Part shown: positions 1 to 8,764 of the stretch, in pieces
How positions within the stretch are numbered: position 1 is the first letter of the stretch
Layout of the letters: the number at the start of each line of letters is the position of its first letter
Assembly: GCF_014898175.1 (NCBI RefSeq)
Contig: NZ_CP062948.1
Location: forward strand, 1-64,000
Length of the DNA stretch: 64,000 nt
Direction: 5' to 3'
DNA from: Bifidobacterium lemurum
GTDB taxonomy: Bacteria; Actinomycetota; Actinomycetes; Actinomycetales; Bifidobacteriaceae
The notes under the pieces: generated by a model
Told to the model about the DNA's origin: nothing
The model's input: the letters and a program-made list of their open reading frames with translations, nothing else
Databases searched by the model: none
Program-made: the position numbers and the translations under genes

Positions 1-1422
1 GAACTCGGGGTTCTTGTAGTCGCCGTCGTTCGAGCCCAGACCGTCGGCCGCGGACGTGGTGTACAGCGGCTTGAGGTAGTTTTCGGCGGACGGGTAGTCG
101 GGCTGCCAACCGGTGCGGAAGGCGGATTCCATGGTGCGGTTGGAGATGGACTCACGGAACTCGGAGAAGGTGGCGATCGGGTTGGTCTCGCACTGGATGC
201 CCAGAGCGTTGGTGATGGAGTTCACGATCGCGTCGTAGATCGGCTTGGCACCACCATCGGCGTTGTAGGCGATGGTGAGCTTGTCGTTGTCGTTGTCCCA
301 CGCGTTGATGGCGTTGGCCTGCTCCCACAGCTCCTTGGCGGCGTCGGCGTCGTAGGTGAGCACCTCGCTGCCTTCGAGGGAATCGGAGTAGCCCGGCATC
401 GCCGGAGCGGTGAAGTCGGTGGCGGGGGTGCCGACGCCGTTGAGCACCTTGTCGACGATGTTCTGACGGTCGATGGCGCGGGAGATGGCCTGGCGACGCA
501 GGTGGCCTTCCTCGTCGTCGGCGAAGTGTTCCAGATCGGACGGGAAGGTGAAGGTCTGGATCACGGAGCCGGCCTCGTTGTAGGCCTGGACGGTCTCATC
601 GGTTTCGAAGGTGGCGGTGGCGGAGGACGGCACGGTCTCCATCACGTCGAGGTTGCCGGCCTGCACGTCGGCGTAGCCGGCCTCGACGTCGGTGTAGACC
701 TTGAAGGTCACGCCGTCGTTCTGAGCGGGCTGCGTACCCTTGTAGTCGTCGTTCTTGACGAGGGCGATTTCGGAGTCGTGCGTCCAGTGGTCCAGCTTGT
801 ACTGGCCGTTGCCCACCGGGTTCTCGCCGAAGGCCTCCGGGTCGTCGTAGAACTCGGGCAGCGGGGCGAAGGCGGTGTAGCCCACCTGAATCGGGAAGGT
901 GGAGCTCGGCTCGGTGAGCTTGACGGTGAAGGTGGTGTCGTCCACCACGGTCAGGCCGGAGAGCTGCTCGTCGCCGGTGAGGTTCGCGGTGTCCTGCAGG
1001 GCCTCATAGCCTTCGATGATGTTGAAGAAGCCGGAGTTGACCAGGCCGTTGGCGGCGTTGGCCACGTAGCTCCAGGCCTTGGTGAAGGACTCGGCGGTGA
1101 CGGGAGTGCCGTCGGTGAAGGTCCAGCCCGTCCTCGAGGGTGATGGTGTATTCGGTGTTGTCCTCGTTGGCCTCGATGGACTCGGCGACCTCGTTCTCGG
1201 CGTTGCCTTCGGCATCGAAGGCAACGAGCTTGGCGAACAGCAGATCGATCGGTTGGCCGCCGCAGTCTCGTTGGTGTTGCCCGGGATCAGCGGGTTCTGC
1301 GGCTCGCAGCCGTAGCGGATGATGCGTCGGAGGCGGCGTCGCCGGAGTTGCTGCGCCGCAGCGCTCAGCAGCAGCCGGTGGCGCAGACCGCGGCGGCGAA
1401 AGCGAGAGCTTTCTTCTTCCAT
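1..1422 (-). pseudogene. Oligopeptide ABC transporter substrate-binding lipoprotein (OppA/SBP_bac_5 type), frameshifted, C-terminus off the left edge
   Basis: Reading leftwards from ATG at 1422 (AGGAG six bases upstream) gives an OppA-like precursor only if the frame is changed several times. The start resembles MKKKALAFAAA but carries one extra G. A lipobox-like LLLSAC follows, then EPQNPLIPGNTNET, DLLFAKLVAFDAEGN and TITLEDG. From about 1127 down to base 1 one frame stays open: GWTFTDGTPVTAESF, NVVNSGFF-like and GSVIQTFTFPSDLEHF segments, RRQAISRAIDR, and FRTGWQPDYPSAENY. These are landmarks of bifidobacterial peptide-binding proteins that deliver peptides to an ABC importer at the outer face of the membrane. 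Frame changes fall near 1127, 1262, 1370 and 1418, each explained by one gained or lost base. Because the encoded residues between breaks stay family-like, base-calling or assembly error is as likely as real decay. Permease and ATPase genes are not in the window. Confidence 0.75.
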
Positions 1423-1442
1423 ATGGTTTCTCCTATTCATTG

Positions 1443-1794
1443 GGTTGCGGGGATTCGCACCCCGCTTCACGCAAAATGGGGCTCCGCCGGTTGTGCCAGC
1501 GCCACCCCTTTGCTTGATTGATTGTCATTGTGCCGCACAAGCGCGACAGGCACAATCGCCATCTCGAAATATGCCCGTTTCATTGCGTCACTTCGGTTTT
1601 TGCGCAAGGCTCATAACGAATTCACGCGGAAAACCCACGAATTCCACAGGTTGATATGGCACCTTTGCCGGAGACATCCCGGCGCTGCCGCCGAGACGAG
1701 CCTCCACCAATGTTACTGTTATGTTAATTCTCTTCCATAGAACGTCGCCTTTCGCGCTCCGCGTAGGCCAATCGCTCACGAAAGGTGCCGCACG
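1443..1794. other. Divergent intergenic region between the OppA-like and transglutaminase-like genes
   Basis: About 350 bases without a convincing gene. It must carry the promoters of both flanking genes. It is more A+T-rich than the neighbourhood (for example 1700-1740 with TGTTACTGTTATGTTAATTC). No RNA gene or strong terminator hairpin was seen. Confidence 0.5.
1527..1555 (-). promoter_or_regulatory. Possible sigma70-type promoter for the OppA-like gene
   Basis: On the minus strand TTGTGC (1555-1550) and CACAAT (1532-1527) are separated by 17 bases, about 105 bases upstream of the ATG at 1422. Fair match, not proven. Confidence 0.3.
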
Positions 1795-4392
1795 ATGAAC
1801 GTCAACGCCTCGAACAATCCCTTACGCCCATACGCGATAACCGACATGCTGTTGCGCATGTTCGCCGACGCGCTGGCCCTTCGACCTGCGCGACGGGCGC
1901 GCGGCTCTGGAGGAGTGCGCGCGCCAGCGGCGATGCTGCGGCGTGAGATGGGCTGGACACGCGCGTTGCCCGATGACGTGTTCGGCATTATGGCATGGCC
2001 GCGGGTCAACAACGAGCGTTCGTCCCCTGCCGCGAACGGATCTGGACGGAGCTGTGCGGGCGCGTCCAAGGCTTGATATGGAGCATGCCGCCATCGAGGC
2101 GAACTATTGGTGCGCTGAGCATGTGACCTACGCTCCCACCGACGGGCGGACCATCTCGCCGGCCGGCGCATTGGAACCGCGGCGTCGGCCGGTGCGGCGA
2201 GGAGTCGACGCTGCTGGTCACGGCGCTGCGCTCGATCGGCATCCCCGCCCGGCAGATCTACACGCCGCGCTGGGCGCACTGCGACGACAACCACGCCTGG
2301 GTCGAGCGCGCATCGACGGCGTATGGCGGTTCATGGGCGCCTGCGAGCCGGAGGAGCGGCTCGACCGCGGCTGGTTCGACCGCGCCGCACCCGCGCGATG
2401 CTGGTGCATACGCGCGTGTCAGCGACTATTCGTGCGGCAACGTGAACGTCTCGCGTTCGGCCGGCGGCGACGGATACGAACTGTTGGAGAACGTGACCGA
2501 CCATTACGCGCCCGTCACACGGCTTACGGTGCGCGTGACGAAACATGACGGAACGACGCCGGCGCGCGGGGCGACCGTGTCGTTCCAACTGCTCAATATG
2601 GCCGAATACTCGACGATCGCAGCCCTCGACACGGATGATTCGGGGACGGCGTCGCTGACGTTGGGCAAAGGCTCCGTGCGCGTGCACGCCGCGTATGGCG
2701 ACAGCTTCGCCGAAACGACGCTGGACACGGCACAGGTCTCTTCGGTGATGCTCACATTGGACGACGAGTCCCCAGCCCGGACGGATGGCGGCTGACCGAT
2801 CTGACCGCGCCTCCCTCGAACGCCTCGCGCGCCCAACGGTTGACCGCCGACGAACGCGCCTGCGGTGCGGCGCGCGCCGCGCGGGCGGAGGCCATGCGCG
2901 TGGCCCGATTGGAGGATTTCGCGCGGCTTTCGAGCACCGGCGACGCCCGTATGGACGGGCTTCTGTCCGAGCCGGCGGCAACTGGCCGACGGTAAGCGCT
3001 TCCTGATCGCCGACGATGACGCCGACCGTCTCGAACTGGTGCGGGCCTTGCGAGCCAAGGATCTGGCCGATGTGACCGGCATGCAGTTGCGTGACGCCTA
3101 CGAATGCGCCAAGGTCGTGAGATCCGGCACGTTCTCGCGTTGGCTGGCCGACATGGATGACGACGAGGCGCGCGAAATCTGGCGCGAATACGTGCTCAAC
3201 GCCCGGTGGACGACGAGGAGCTGACCGAACACCGACTCATGCTGCACAACCGCCTCACGGCCGACGAGCGGAAGCGCCTGCGGACCGACCCGCAATCGTT
3301 GTACCGGATGTTGGCCGATTTGGACGAGTCGATGGCCGGCCCGGCACGGCACCGCCCGATCCGGACGCGGCCGCGTCAGCGCATAACGCGCTTGAGCCCG
3401 CGCTGCCGTTGGATATCCGGGACACGCCTTTGCGTCGCGCCATCGCCTTCGTACGCGCGTGCCGCGCGCTGGGAGTGCCCGCCAGACTCGACCCCCAGAA
3501 CCGACTGCCGCAATGCTTCGACGGGTCGGATTGGCGAACCGTTCCGCACACCCCGCCCAACCGCAAGGATGGAGCCATGTCGCAGGCAATCCCATCACCA
3601 ACGGCCGCCCCGCCTGCGGTCCTGCGGCTGCGCGCCGGCGAGCGTACCTCGCCCCGCTACGCCGCGGATTGGACTCTGGGCAGGCTGTGCCAGACCGACC
3701 ATGGATTGGATTACACATCGCTGGACCTCACCGACCATCCGTGGCATGACGGATGCATGACGGTGACGTTGGACGCCGGACGGTATCGCCTCATCACCAC
3801 CACCCGTCTGCCCAACGGCAACCAGCTGGCCGCTGAGCGCGTGTTCGACGTCGTCGAAGGCGACGAGGCGGATATCGAACTGCTGTGGCGCGAGCCGCGC
3901 GAGGACGAGCTGGTGAACCGCATCGAACTGGAGGAGGTCGCGCTCACCGCGGACGATGGCGCGAAACGCACCCTGCGCGGTCTTATGGACGAGCATGGGC
4001 GGGCCGGATCGCCGGCGGTGCTGTGCGTGCTCGACGCGAACGGCTCCGAACCCAGCATCCATGTGCTCGACGAGCTGCGCGCGTATCAGGAGCGCGTCGG
4101 GCAGGCGGGCGAGGAGCACGGCCCCACGCTGATCGTCGCGACCTGTCCGGAAGACACTCCGCCGGCGAAGGCGATCGTCGACCAGCTGGACCGTCTCCTC
4201 TTGCCGGTCACGCGCTACGGCTGCGAGGCGGCGATCGCCGAACGGCTGGCGCGCATCACCTTCGTCGATCCGGAGAAGCTGCCGCTGCTGGTCGTGGCGC
4301 ATGGCGAGCATGCGAAAACGGTCGCCACCTACGCGTGCAGCGGATACAGCGTGGGATCCGTGGAGCTGGCCGTCCGCTTGGCCTCTCGGTAA
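1795..4392 (+). pseudogene. Transglutaminase-like domain protein, about 860 residues, broken by about ten frameshifts
   Basis: Following the coding sense across frames from ATG 1795 to the stop at 4392 rebuilds one long protein. The papain-like transglutaminase core is complete. The nucleophile lies in GRCGEEST (Cys codon at 2193), followed by LLVTALRSIGIPARQIYTPRW. The His lies in CDDNHAWVE and the acidic region is WRFMGACEPEE. An Ig-like segment (TRLTVRVTKHDGTTPARGATV, around 2520-2760) and a helical middle follow. The intact 3' part (about 3350-4392) ends in a thioredoxin-like region (PAVLCVLDANGSEPS) and contains PLPLLVVAHGEHA-like strands. No signal peptide is seen, so the protein is probably cytoplasmic. 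Frame changes occur near 1877, 1930, 2050, 2185, 2292, 2425, 2775, 2985, 3205 and 3345, none with an in-frame nonsense mutation. The dense single-base indels suggest poor sequence quality as much as pseudogenisation. The substrate is unknown. Confidence 0.7.
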
Positions 4393-4455
4393 GCCGTGCG
4401 AACGACGCGCGGGGGCGTTTGATGCGCCCCGTCGCTTCGACTGGCCGAACGCGTC

Positions 4456-5426
4456 TTACGCGCGGGGGAAGGCCTGTCCGTAGCGGGCTTTGAGCTGTTC
4501 GATGGACACATGCGTATACCGTTGCGTGGTGCGCAGCGAGGAGTGGCCGAGCATCTCCTGCACCTCGCGCAGATCGGCGCCGCCGTCCAGCAGATGGGTG
4601 GCGGCGCTGTGCCGCAGGGCGTGCGGGCTGATGTCGGGCACGCCGGCCTCGCGCGCGGCCCGGTGCACAACCTCGCGCGCGACGCGTTGGTCGAGCCGTC
4701 CTCCACGCTGCCCCACGAACAGCGCGTCGCCGGCATCATCCGGTTTCCGCGCGCCATGCGAGGAAGCGAGCGCCGCACGGGTCATGGCGCACCGACCGTG
4801 CTCCACCCAATCCTGCAGGGCGTGCGAGGCGGGCACGCCGAAGGGCACCACCCGCTGTTTGTTGCCTTTGCCCATCACCTTCAACGTATGGTTGGCGAAA
4901 TCCACGTCGGCGACGTTCAATCCACCAGCTCGGCCACGCGGATGCCGGTGGCGTACAGCAGTTCGAGAATCGCCGCGTCGCGTAGGGCGACCGGCGCGGT
5001 TCCGCGCACGGCTTGCTGCGGCGAAGCCGTGGCGCGCCGCTCGGATGTCGCCGCGGGAGCGCCCAGCAGTTGTTCGGCCTGCGATTCGGTGAGCACCGTG
5101 GGCAGCGTGTCGGGGATTTTCGGCGTCATCAGCGTGGCGGCCGGGTCGGCGGCGGTGACGCCGTGGTCATGCGCCCATGCGAAGAACCCTCGGACCGCCA
5201 CCGTTTTGCGTGCCATGCTGCTGCGCGCGTGCGAGCGAGACTCGTGGGCCATCCAGCCGCGCAGATCCTCCAATGTGATCTCCGACAGGTTTTCGATGCC
5301 CCGCGATTCCAACAATTGCAGGCATTCCCCCACATCGGAACCGTACGCCTTGCGCGTGTTCTCGCTCAAGCCACGATTCGCTTTGAGATAGGAGAGATAC
5401 TCGTGCAGCTGTTCATCGAAACGCAT
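4456..5426 (-). pseudogene. xerC: Tyrosine recombinase XerC-type, one frameshift
   Basis: The N-terminal part (5426 to about 4921) has the SAM-like core-binding domain, starting MRFDEQLHEYLSYL and ending [22 protein letters not shown] with the catalytic Arg region (GIRVAEL). After one missing base near 4920, where GTGGGA is expected but GTGGA is read, the frame continues [23 protein letters not shown]. It then runs through [20 protein letters not shown] and [15 protein letters not shown], giving HxLR, the GH box and the nucleophile Tyr. The joined length, about 320 residues, is normal for XerC/XerD, which act at dif to resolve chromosome dimers. A second member at 15948-16892 is the better XerD candidate, so this would be its XerC partner. 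A broken xerC would be unusual, and the frameshift sits in a stretch with many other indels, so it may be a sequence error. Confidence 0.8.
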
Positions 5427-5525
5427 GGCATCGTCTCCCCTCCCCTGATGTTCACGGTATCCGCCAGCTTACCCGAGTATTCTGATGAATAGTCGGACAT
5501 CGTCGTTTCACGAAAGGGGCTTATC

Positions 5526-5776
5526 ATGGCGCTGCCACAGGAGATACCGGCTGGATCGCGCATTGTGGTGCGGGTGATCGACGGGGTCGACCCGACCGAC
5601 CATCGCACCAAATTCCGTGATTTCGTGGGGCACGTGCGCGCATGGACGGCCGCACGCTCGAGCTGACGCGCGACGCGGCGGCCAACGGATCACGCCCGGC
5701 CCAGCGCGTGTCCATCGAAGCCGATGTCATCGCCACCATCAAACCCGTTCCCGAACGCCCCGACATCCGCCCGTGA
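5526..5776 (+). pseudogene. Small conserved actinobacterial protein (about 84 aa), one frameshift
   Basis: ATG at 5526 follows GAAAGGGGC. The frame reads MALPQEIPAGSRIVVRVIDG, then DPTDHRTKFRDFVGHVRA. One base is missing near 5640, after which the expected sense continues GRTLELTRDAAANGSRPAQ and then IKPVPERPDIRP to the stop at 5774-5776. The span is 251 nt, one short of a multiple of three. The overall pattern resembles short conserved bifidobacterial proteins of unknown function found beside tyrA (possibly the DUF6725 group, a tentative recollection). No catalytic motif is visible. The frameshift is in the same indel-rich stretch as the upstream genes. Confidence 0.55.
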
Positions 5777-5799
5777 GGTGATGGTCGGTCCCGCAAGTC

Positions 5800-6882
5800 T
5801 CACACGCGCGAGCGCACGGACACGCGCATCTCACGGTCGTCCACGACGGCGACGATATGCTCGCCGCGCAGGGCCGACTCCAACAGCGCTCGCTGCCATC
5901 CGTCATGGGGAATCGCCAGCGGTTGCGTCGCAGCGGATTCCGCCTGCCCTGCGGCGGCATCGGAGATATCCTTTCGCGTGTTCGCCGCCGCCTTGTAGTC
6001 CCTGAACGGCTGGCCCGCGGCGAAGAACTCCGTCAATGCGTCCGCGTCCCCATCATGCAGCTGGTCGGCCACGGCGTTGAGTCGCGTGGCCATATGACGC
6101 AGCAGGGTTTCGACGTTGGCCGCGTCCTCTTCGATCATCGCGCGCGTGCGATCGGGATCGGTGAGCGCCACGCGCGTCATATCGCGCCATGAGCCGGCGG
6201 CCAGCGCGGCGGCGATGTTGCGGATGGGGTCATCCACCAGTTCGTTGATCAGCGCGGTGGCGACCGCATGCGGCATGTGGGAGATCAGCGCGGCGGCGCG
6301 GTCATGGGTGTCGTCGTCGAGGACGATCGCCCTGTCTCCCACCGCGTCGACGACGAACCGGGCCACGGCGAGGAAACGATCATACGCCGTGTCCGCGTCG
6401 ACGGTAATCGCCCACAGGGCATCGTCGTAGAGATGCGGGTCGGCCGCGCTCCAGCCGGAACGCTCGTTGCCGGCCATCGGATGAGCGCCCACATACCGAC
6501 TCCCCAAGCCGGCGGCCTCGACCTGTTCGCGCACCATGCCCTTGACGCTGCCCACATCGGTGAGCGTGACGTTCGGGCATGCGTCCAACAACGGTTTGAG
6601 TTCGGCGAGGATGGCGGGCATGGCTTTGAGCGGATTGCACAGCACCAGCACGTCGGGGTTCGCGGCCACGAGCCCGGCGAGCGAATCCTCACAGATGATG
6701 CCGTCGCGGCGCGCCTGCTCGTACGGATGCGGGCGGTGGTTCCATGCCACCACCGTCCGTCCGCGGTCGACCAGTCTGCGGGCGAGCGATCCGCCGATCA
6801 GTCCGAGTCCGACCACGCCGATGACGGACGGATCGCCGCCTGATGGCGCTCGATGTTCGATGGCGTTCGTCTTCTCTACCAC
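5800..6882 (-). CDS. tyrA: Prephenate dehydrogenase
   Basis: Oxidises prephenate to 4-hydroxyphenylpyruvate with NAD(P)+, the committed step to tyrosine, in the cytosol. The Rossmann dinucleotide site GVVGLGLIGGSLARR is at about residues 22-36. LVLCNPLKAMPAIL and TDVGSVKG follow, then GAHPMAGNERSGW with the substrate-binding His, and the all-helical dimerisation domain with SHMPHAVATAL. Length 360 aa is typical. The start is GTG at 6882, preceded by GAAGGGAG at good spacing. It begins 13 bases after the pheA stop and is co-transcribed with it, so the two aromatic branches from prephenate are encoded together. The last about 60 residues (DAAAGQAESAATQPL onwards) form a less conserved tail. No ACT domain is seen here; the one in PheA may take the feedback role for that branch. 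Confidence 0.93.
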   Translation of the reverse strand: MVEKTNAIEHRAPSGGDPSVIGVVGLGLIGGSLARRLVDRGRTVVAWNHRPHPYEQARRDGIICEDSLAGLVAANPDVLVLCNPLKAMPAILAELKPLLDACPNVTLTDVGSVKGMVREQVEAAGLGSRYVGAHPMAGNERSGWSAADPHLYDDALWAITVDADTAYDRFLAVARFVVDAVGDRAIVLDDDTHDRAAALISHMPHAVATALINELVDDPIRNIAAALAAGSWRDMTRVALTDPDRTRAMIEEDAANVETLLRHMATRLNAVADQLHDGDADALTEFFAAGQPFRDYKAAANTRKDISDAAAGQAESAATQPLAIPHDGWQRALLESALRGEHIVAVVDDREMRVSVRSRV

Positions 6883-6895
6883 AGCAACTCCCTTC

Positions 6896-7945
6896 TCACC
6901 GCGTCGTCATGGTCGAATCCTTCGGGCAGACGCGCGTCGTCGAGATGCACGCCGCTTGGGGCAGCATCCAATCGTCGACCGGCGGGTTCGGCCGCTCCCG
7001 GCGCGGATACACGGCGAGGGTTTTCACCCAGTCGCCATGCTCGGCCACTTCGGTGAGCACGCTCTGGAAACGCTGCTGCCATGGCGCGGCGTCGATGGTG
7101 ACGATGAAGCTGTAGGTGCCGTCATGGCCTTTGATCGGGCGGGAGATGAAGCTGGTCATGTTCAGGCCGGCGTCGCGCAGCACGTCGAGCAGGTCGGCCA
7201 GCACGCCGGGTCCGGTGCTTAGGGGAATGAAGGTGATGATGGTCTCATATTCGGCCACCTCGTCCTCGCGCGCGTGGGCGAGCAGCTCCATCACCGTCAC
7301 GCGGGGGGCGAGCACCAGGAACTCGGTGTGGGCGCCCTGGTAGTCCTGCACGCCCTTGGCGACGGTGCGCAGACCGTACAGCGGGCCGCAGATGCTTGGG
7401 CCGAACGCCATCTGTCCGGGTTCGAGGTCGCGGCAGGCGGCGGCGTTGGAGCTGGCCGGCTCGGGGACCAGACCGTATTCGGCGATGAAGCGCTTGCATT
7501 GGGCGAGGCCGTGCGAGTGCGCGCTGACGGTGGCGCCGCGCAGGGCGCGGAGAGCGGCGGCGTCGAGTGGTTCGGAGGGTGGGATTCCTCGACTGCGCTC
7601 GGAATGACGGGAGGGGGACTCGTCGGAGGGACGGTCGGAACGGTCACGCACGAAGGCGTCGAAAGTGATGTCGACGCCGACGCGGGCGAAGCCGGCGATG
7701 TCGCGCGAGTCGATCAGAGCGTCGAGATTCGGCACCACATAGCCTTCGACGTTGTTCTCCCACGCGATCACACCCCAGGACTCCCCCGATTCCACGGCCC
7801 GCATAATCGACGGCACATCGGGCGCGGCAATCAGTTCGGGGCGCGTTCCCTCACAGAGCGGCGCGAGCATGTCGGCCGCCGTCATGGCGGCCTGATGCGT
7901 GAAGGTGCCTTCCGGACCCAAATAGGTCAGCGTTATTCCAGTCAT
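6896..7945 (-). CDS. pheA: Prephenate dehydratase, with an in-frame palindromic-element insertion
   Basis: Converts prephenate to phenylpyruvate in phenylalanine synthesis. The start at 7945 (MTGITLTYLGPEGTFTHQA) has the family's N-terminal motif. GVIAWENNVEGYV is the active-site region, VSAHSHGLAQC the second domain, and ISRPIKGHDGTYSFIVTID the C-terminal ACT domain that binds phenylalanine. An upstream ATG (7954) is less likely because it lies outside the conserved start. Length is 349 aa. Residues about 108-125 (ESPSRHSERSRGIPPSEP) are not part of the family. They are translated from a copy of the palindromic repeat seen in intergenic regions of this window (7581-7608), lying in a linker before the second substrate-binding lobe. 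It is the first gene of a pheA-tyrA operon. Confidence 0.92.
   Translation of the reverse strand: MTGITLTYLGPEGTFTHQAAMTAADMLAPLCEGTRPELIAAPDVPSIMRAVESGESWGVIAWENNVEGYVVPNLDALIDSRDIAGFARVGVDITFDAFVRDRSDRPSDESPSRHSERSRGIPPSEPLDAAALRALRGATVSAHSHGLAQCKRFIAEYGLVPEPASSNAAACRDLEPGQMAFGPSICGPLYGLRTVAKGVQDYQGAHTEFLVLAPRVTVMELLAHAREDEVAEYETIITFIPLSTGPGVLADLLDVLRDAGLNMTSFISRPIKGHDGTYSFIVTIDAAPWQQRFQSVLTEVAEHGDWVKTLAVYPRRERPNPPVDDWMLPQAACISTTRVCPKDSTMTTR
7581..7608 (-). repeat. Palindromic-element copy inside pheA
   Basis: One arm of the dispersed element is read on the minus strand as GTCATTCCGAGCG, then CAGTCGAGGAATCCC. It is in frame and translated as RHSERSRGIP. The same core occurs in intergenic positions 8657-8737 and 36364-36455 and in smc. 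Confidence 0.8.
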
Positions 7946-8030
7946 AGGCCTCACTGTACCCGTTCACGTCCGCGCCCCGCATCCGGACACCCGCATCCGC
8001 GGACATCACCGTCGAGACGTGCGGGCCGGG

Positions 8031-8531
8031 CTATTGATCGTCGTTGGCCGGCTGAGCATCGTCACGGTGTTCCGCGTCCCGGTCGATGACGGTTCTGGGA
8101 GGGACCACGAACCACCGGTCGGGCATCAGCGCCATCGCCACCTGAATCGCGATCAGACCGTACAGCCAGATGTTTCCCGCGTGTTCGCTGAAGAACGGCA
8201 GTTCGGCACTGAATCTGATCACGATCAGCGCGTTGGAGCTGGTGGTGCTCAGCGCCACACCCCACGCGGTGGCCGACGAGGCAATCAGATGCAGCGCCAG
8301 CCCGCTGACGTCGAGCCGGGCCCGCGCGCACCATGCCGACAGTCCCATGACCGCGAACGCCAGCGCAAGACCGTAGGGAATATTGGACGACGCGCCCATG
8401 CGGTGGGCCAAGGTGCCGATCAGAGCCGAACCCGCGCCCGCAAGCAGGGTGACGGCGATGCGCACCGCGGCGTTCTGGCGGTGGCTCCATGGCAGCAGGG
8501 CGTTCTCGGAGGCGATGTCGGATTGAGTCAT
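8031..8531 (-). CDS. Small integral membrane protein, unknown function
   Basis: 166 aa with four likely membrane segments: IAVTLLAGAGSALIGTLAH, YGLALAFAVMGLSAWCA, GLALHLIASSATAWGVAL and IWLYGLIAIQVAMALM. A polar, acidic C-terminal tail (DRDAEHRDDAQPANDDQ) follows. The start at 8531 (MTQSDIASEN) is preferred over a GTG-type start further out. The topology resembles conserved actinobacterial small membrane proteins located near translation genes, but I do not recognise the family with certainty and no catalytic motif is visible. It lies between pheA and typA, all on the minus strand, about 200 bases downstream of typA with a terminator between, so it is likely transcribed on its own. Confidence 0.7.
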   Translation of the reverse strand: MTQSDIASENALLPWSHRQNAAVRIAVTLLAGAGSALIGTLAHRMGASSNIPYGLALAFAVMGLSAWCARARLDVSGLALHLIASSATAWGVALSTTSSNALIVIRFSAELPFFSEHAGNIWLYGLIAIQVAMALMPDRWFVVPPRTVIDRDAEHRDDAQPANDDQ

Positions 8532-8554
8532 ACCCGTCAGTGTAGCGCCCCATA

Positions 8555-8590
8555 ACAAAACATCCTCTCTTTTCCAAGAGAGGATGCTGG
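8555..8590 (-). terminator. Rho-independent terminator (typA direction)
   Basis: CATCCTCTCTT (8561-8571) pairs with AAGAGAGGATG (8576-8586). On the minus strand the stem is followed by TTTTGTTATGG. It ends typA transcription before the membrane-protein gene. Confidence 0.8.
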
Positions 8591-8621
8591 AAACCTATTC
8601 ACGTCATTCCGGATCACAGAC

Positions 8622-8737
8622 CCGTCATTCTGAGCGGAGCAGCCGTGCCAACCCGCGTCATCCCGAGCGAAGTCGAGGGATCTCATACTGATATCCGAAG
8701 AGATTCCTCGACTCCGCTGCGCTCCGCTCGGAATGAC
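8622..8737. repeat. Cluster of dispersed palindromic elements, one inverted pair plus a fragment
   Basis: A fragment GTCATTCTGAGCGGAGC (8624-8640) is followed by a left arm 8657-8684 (GTCATCCCGAGCG...GTCGAGGGATCTC). A facing right arm follows at 8700-8737 (GAGATTCCTCGACTCCG...CTCGGAATGAC). The two arms pair to form a long stem. Lies between the typA terminator and the typA stop codon's flank. Confidence 0.8.
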
Positions 8738-8764
8738 GAAGAAGAACGACGGTCGTCAGAATGC

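Noticed and set aside
1440..1510. tRNA-like stretch GGATTCGCACCCC upstream of the OppA-like gene
   Set aside because: No acceptor stem or anticodon arm can be drawn around it.
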